From contig JABSSB010000054.1 of NCBI GenBank assembly GCA_013214715.1, positions 5,517 to 13,534 of the forward strand: a stretch of DNA of 8,018 bases, in the 5' to 3' direction. The stretch's first letter is position 1, and the number at the start of each line of letters is the position of its first letter. The translations under genes and the position numbers were made by a program. The notes under the pieces were generated by a model. That model made no database searches. It saw only the letters and a program-made list of their open reading frames with translations, and had not been told where the DNA came from. Positions 6,291 to 8,018 of this stretch are shown piece by piece. The DNA comes from Paracoccaceae bacterium. GTDB taxonomy: Bacteria; Pseudomonadota; Alphaproteobacteria; Rhodobacterales; Rhodobacteraceae.

Positions 6291-7577
6291 TTACAGGTCT
6301 TCGATGCGCAAGGCGACCGGTTGGCTGAGCACGACATCGCTGGCGGCCAGTGCGGCAAGAGCGCTGTCCAGCGCATCGCGGGTGCATTTATGGGTCACGA
6401 TCAGCACCGGTGCCTCGGAGGCGTCATGGGCGTATTGGCGCATCCGGTTGATCGACACGCCTGCCTGTCCCAAAGCAGAGGCCAGTTTGGCCAGCGCGCC
6501 GGGTTTGTCGGCCAGCGTCAGGCGCAGATAATAGGGCGCGGGCAGAGCCGCAGTGGCCGCGGGCGCGGCCTTGAGCGTCGCCGCAGGCTGGCCAAAGGTC
6601 GGGATGTGCAAACCGCGCGCCAAATCGCAGATATCGCCCATCACCGCGCTGGCGGTCGGGCCTTCGCCCGCGCCGGGGCCGCGCAGCACGATCTGATCGA
6701 CCGCATCGCCTTCGATCACGACCATATTGGTGCCGCCTTCCAATTGGCCCAAGGGCGAGCTCGCGGGCACAAGGCAGGGCTGCATGCTTTGTTCAAGGCC
6801 GCGCGCGCTTTGCTGGGCCACACCCAGCAGCTTGATCCGATAGCCCATATCGGCGGCTTGGCGGATATCGTCGATCGACACACGTTCGATCCCTTCGATG
6901 GCAATGCCGTCAAAATTGGGTTTGGTACCGAAGGCGATGGCCGAGAGCAGCGCAAGCTTATGCGCGGCGTCGATGCCGCCCACATCCAGCGTCGGATCCG
7001 CTTCGAGATAGCCCAGATCAGCGGCTTCCTGAAACACGGTGTCATAGGGCAGTCCCGCATTCTCCATCCGGGTCAGGATGTAATTGCAGGTCCCGTTCAT
7101 CACGCCCATCACGCGGGTGATCTCGTTCCCGGCGAGGCCTTCAGTCAGAGACTTGATCACCGGAATGCCGCCGGCCACGGCGGCTTCAAACCGGATCACG
7201 CGCCCGGCAGCTTCGGCGGCTTCGGCCAGCGCGGTGCCATGCAGGGCCAGCAGCGCCTTGTTGGCGGTCACGACGTCCTTGCCAGCGGCCAGTGCGGCCT
7301 CGGTCGCGTCTTTGGCCGCGCCGTCTGATCCGCCCATCAGTTCTACGAACACGTCGACATCATCGCGCTGAGCCAGAGCGACCGGGTCGCTTTCCCAAGC
7401 ATAATCGCCCAGCGGAACGCCGCGATCCTTGCTGGCATCGCGGGCCGAAACGGCGCTGATCACAATGTCGCGGCCGGTGCGCATGCTCAGCATTTCGGCC
7501 TGACGGCGGATGATCCGCACAACCCCCACGCCCACAGTGCCCAAACCCGCAATCCCAAGACGCAGAGCTGCCGCCAT
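6291..7577 (-). CDS. hom: Homoserine dehydrogenase with ACT domain
   Basis: A 428-residue enzyme that reduces aspartate semialdehyde to homoserine with NAD(P)H, the branch point for threonine, isoleucine and methionine. It is the stand-alone type, not fused to aspartokinase. Visible parts are the N-terminal Rossmann motif GLGTVGVGV (11-19), VTANKALLALHG (103-114), EAAVAGGIPVI (131-141), NGTCNYILT (161-169), and the signature GYLEADPTLDVGGIDAAHKLALL (189-211). Within that signature Asp203 and Lys207 fit the catalytic Asp/Lys pair of the family. Residues about 348-428 form an ACT domain (YYLRLTLADKPGALAKLASALGQAGVSI), which in this family usually gives feedback inhibition, commonly by threonine. 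The frame is open up to 7640, but ATG 7577 has AAGGAA 8 bases ahead and opens right before the Rossmann fold. It is followed by glpX after 29 bases. No leader peptide or attenuator was found upstream. Confidence 0.97.
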   Translation of the reverse strand: MAAALRLGIAGLGTVGVGVVRIIRRQAEMLSMRTGRDIVISAVSARDASKDRGVPLGDYAWESDPVALAQRDDVDVFVELMGGSDGAAKDATEAALAAGKDVVTANKALLALHGTALAEAAEAAGRVIRFEAAVAGGIPVIKSLTEGLAGNEITRVMGVMNGTCNYILTRMENAGLPYDTVFQEAADLGYLEADPTLDVGGIDAAHKLALLSAIAFGTKPNFDGIAIEGIERVSIDDIRQAADMGYRIKLLGVAQQSARGLEQSMQPCLVPASSPLGQLEGGTNMVVIEGDAVDQIVLRGPGAGEGPTASAVMGDICDLARGLHIPTFGQPAATLKAAPAATAALPAPYYLRLTLADKPGALAKLASALGQAGVSINRMRQYAHDASEAPVLIVTHKCTRDALDSALAALAASDVVLSQPVALRIEDL

Positions 7578-7585
7578 CGTGCCAA

Positions 7586-7591
7586 TTCCTT
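7586..7591 (-). promoter_or_regulatory. Ribosome binding site fixing the hom start
   Basis: AAGGAA on the minus strand, 8 bases before ATG 7577. It supports the 428-residue product over the longer frame beginning at 7640. Confidence 0.7.
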
Positions 7592-7652
7592 TCAGATCTT
7601 TGTTACCGGGTGGCTTAATCGCTTGGGCCACGGGACGCAACGCCCAGCGGCC

Positions 7653-7937
7653 CTAGCTGCCGTCAATCCCGCCTTCAAGCTGCGTGCGGGTGTCTTCGTC
7701 GATATCGCCGCCCAAGCTTTCGGCACGAGATTGCAAAGCCGCGGCGCGCGCGCCGAGCTCGTCACGCTGATCGGCGAGCGTGGTTTCGCTCGCCTTTGGC
7801 GCGACAAAGGCATCCGTGCGGATCAGCGCCGGGTAGGCCTGATCCCTGATGTCCTTCGGCACGGGGTCATCCAACTCGGCCACGGGGTTGCAGGCCATCA
7901 TCAGCGGCGCGATCAGACAAAGCGTGAAAAGGCGCAT
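7653..7937 (-). CDS. Small predicted lipoprotein, unknown function
   Basis: A 94-residue protein that I do not recognise. MRLFTLCLIAPLMMAC is a short signal peptide ending in a lipobox-like LMMAC with Cys16 as the likely lipidated residue. The -3 residue is Met, slightly off consensus. Asn follows the cysteine rather than the Asp that favours inner-membrane retention, so an outer-membrane location is plausible. The mature part is small and acidic: a Pro-rich start (ELDDPVPKD), a middle section, then residues about 53-76 (DQRDELGARAAALQSRAESLG) that look helical and perhaps coiled-coil. The frame extends to 7997, but ATG 7937 has AAGGA 7 bases ahead (7945-7949) and gives the signal sequence. 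The stop is 75 bases before hom on the same strand, so it may be the first gene of that unit. Confidence 0.75.
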   Translation of the reverse strand: MRLFTLCLIAPLMMACNPVAELDDPVPKDIRDQAYPALIRTDAFVAPKASETTLADQRDELGARAAALQSRAESLGGDIDEDTRTQLEGGIDGS

Positions 7938-8005
7938 CGTGGGGTCCTTGAAGCAAAGCGTGGCTTTGGTGATGCACGTCCGGGCGCTGCCACGCAAGCG
8001 GGGGT

Positions 8006-8011
8006 TTTATA
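8006..8011 (-). promoter_or_regulatory. Possible -10 box for the lipoprotein/hom transcript
   Basis: TATAAA on the minus strand matches the -10 consensus at five of six positions and lies 68 bases before the lipoprotein ATG. The AT-rich patch stands out in GC-rich surroundings. The matching -35 would lie beyond the right edge, so this cannot be confirmed here. Confidence 0.3.
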
Positions 8012-8018
8012 TGAACAT

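Noticed and set aside
5967..7328. 453-codon plus-strand frame over hom and the start of glpX
   Set aside because: Long antisense frame typical of GC-rich DNA; both genes beneath it are unambiguous enzymes, and the frame's product is Arg/Gly/His-rich without motifs.

Overview
The window looks like chromosomal DNA of a high-GC alphaproteobacterium, most likely a member of the Rhodobacterales (Roseobacter/Rhodobacter group). This rests on the strong G/C preference at third codon positions, the Ala/Arg/Gly-rich proteins, an alphaproteobacterial-type tRNA-Glu, and the order hom - glpX - recJ, which I remember as recurring in that order of bacteria. No plasmid, phage or insertion-sequence gene was recognised.

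Layout. Positions 1-533 hold no gene I can support. They may contain the decayed or partial end of an upstream reading frame (to 220), several possible RNA hairpins (about 135-252) and a weak promoter candidate. Two tandem plus-strand genes follow (534-1766 and 1984-3210). They encode exported paralogues of about 410 residues with the same plan: signal peptide, glycine-zipper-like hydrophobic stretch, PG_binding_1-type domain, and a C-terminal domain of about 195 residues that I do not recognise. Each gene has its own Shine-Dalgarno sequence, and a 217-base spacer with a possible promoter and dyad separates them. A GC hairpin after the second gene lies between it and a convergent minus-strand tRNA-Glu(UUC).

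From 3453 to the right edge everything is on the minus strand. In order of transcription the genes are a small predicted lipoprotein (7653-7937), homoserine dehydrogenase hom (6291-7577), class II fructose-1,6-bisphosphatase glpX (5281-6261) and single-strand exonuclease recJ (3453-5192). The gaps are 75, 29 and 88 bases, so one transcription unit is plausible. The products belong to different processes (Thr/Met/Ile precursor synthesis, gluconeogenesis and DNA repair), so the link is co-transcription rather than one pathway. The tRNA lies 80 bases beyond recJ on the same strand and has a possible promoter of its own.

The most interesting material is the tandem pair. Their C-terminal domains align without a gap over 195 residues at about 53% identity by hand count. 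Four cysteines sit at identical offsets and a VSHHLR motif is shared, which suggests a conserved but functionally unassigned periplasmic domain. I found no convincing new defence, mobile or regulatory system.
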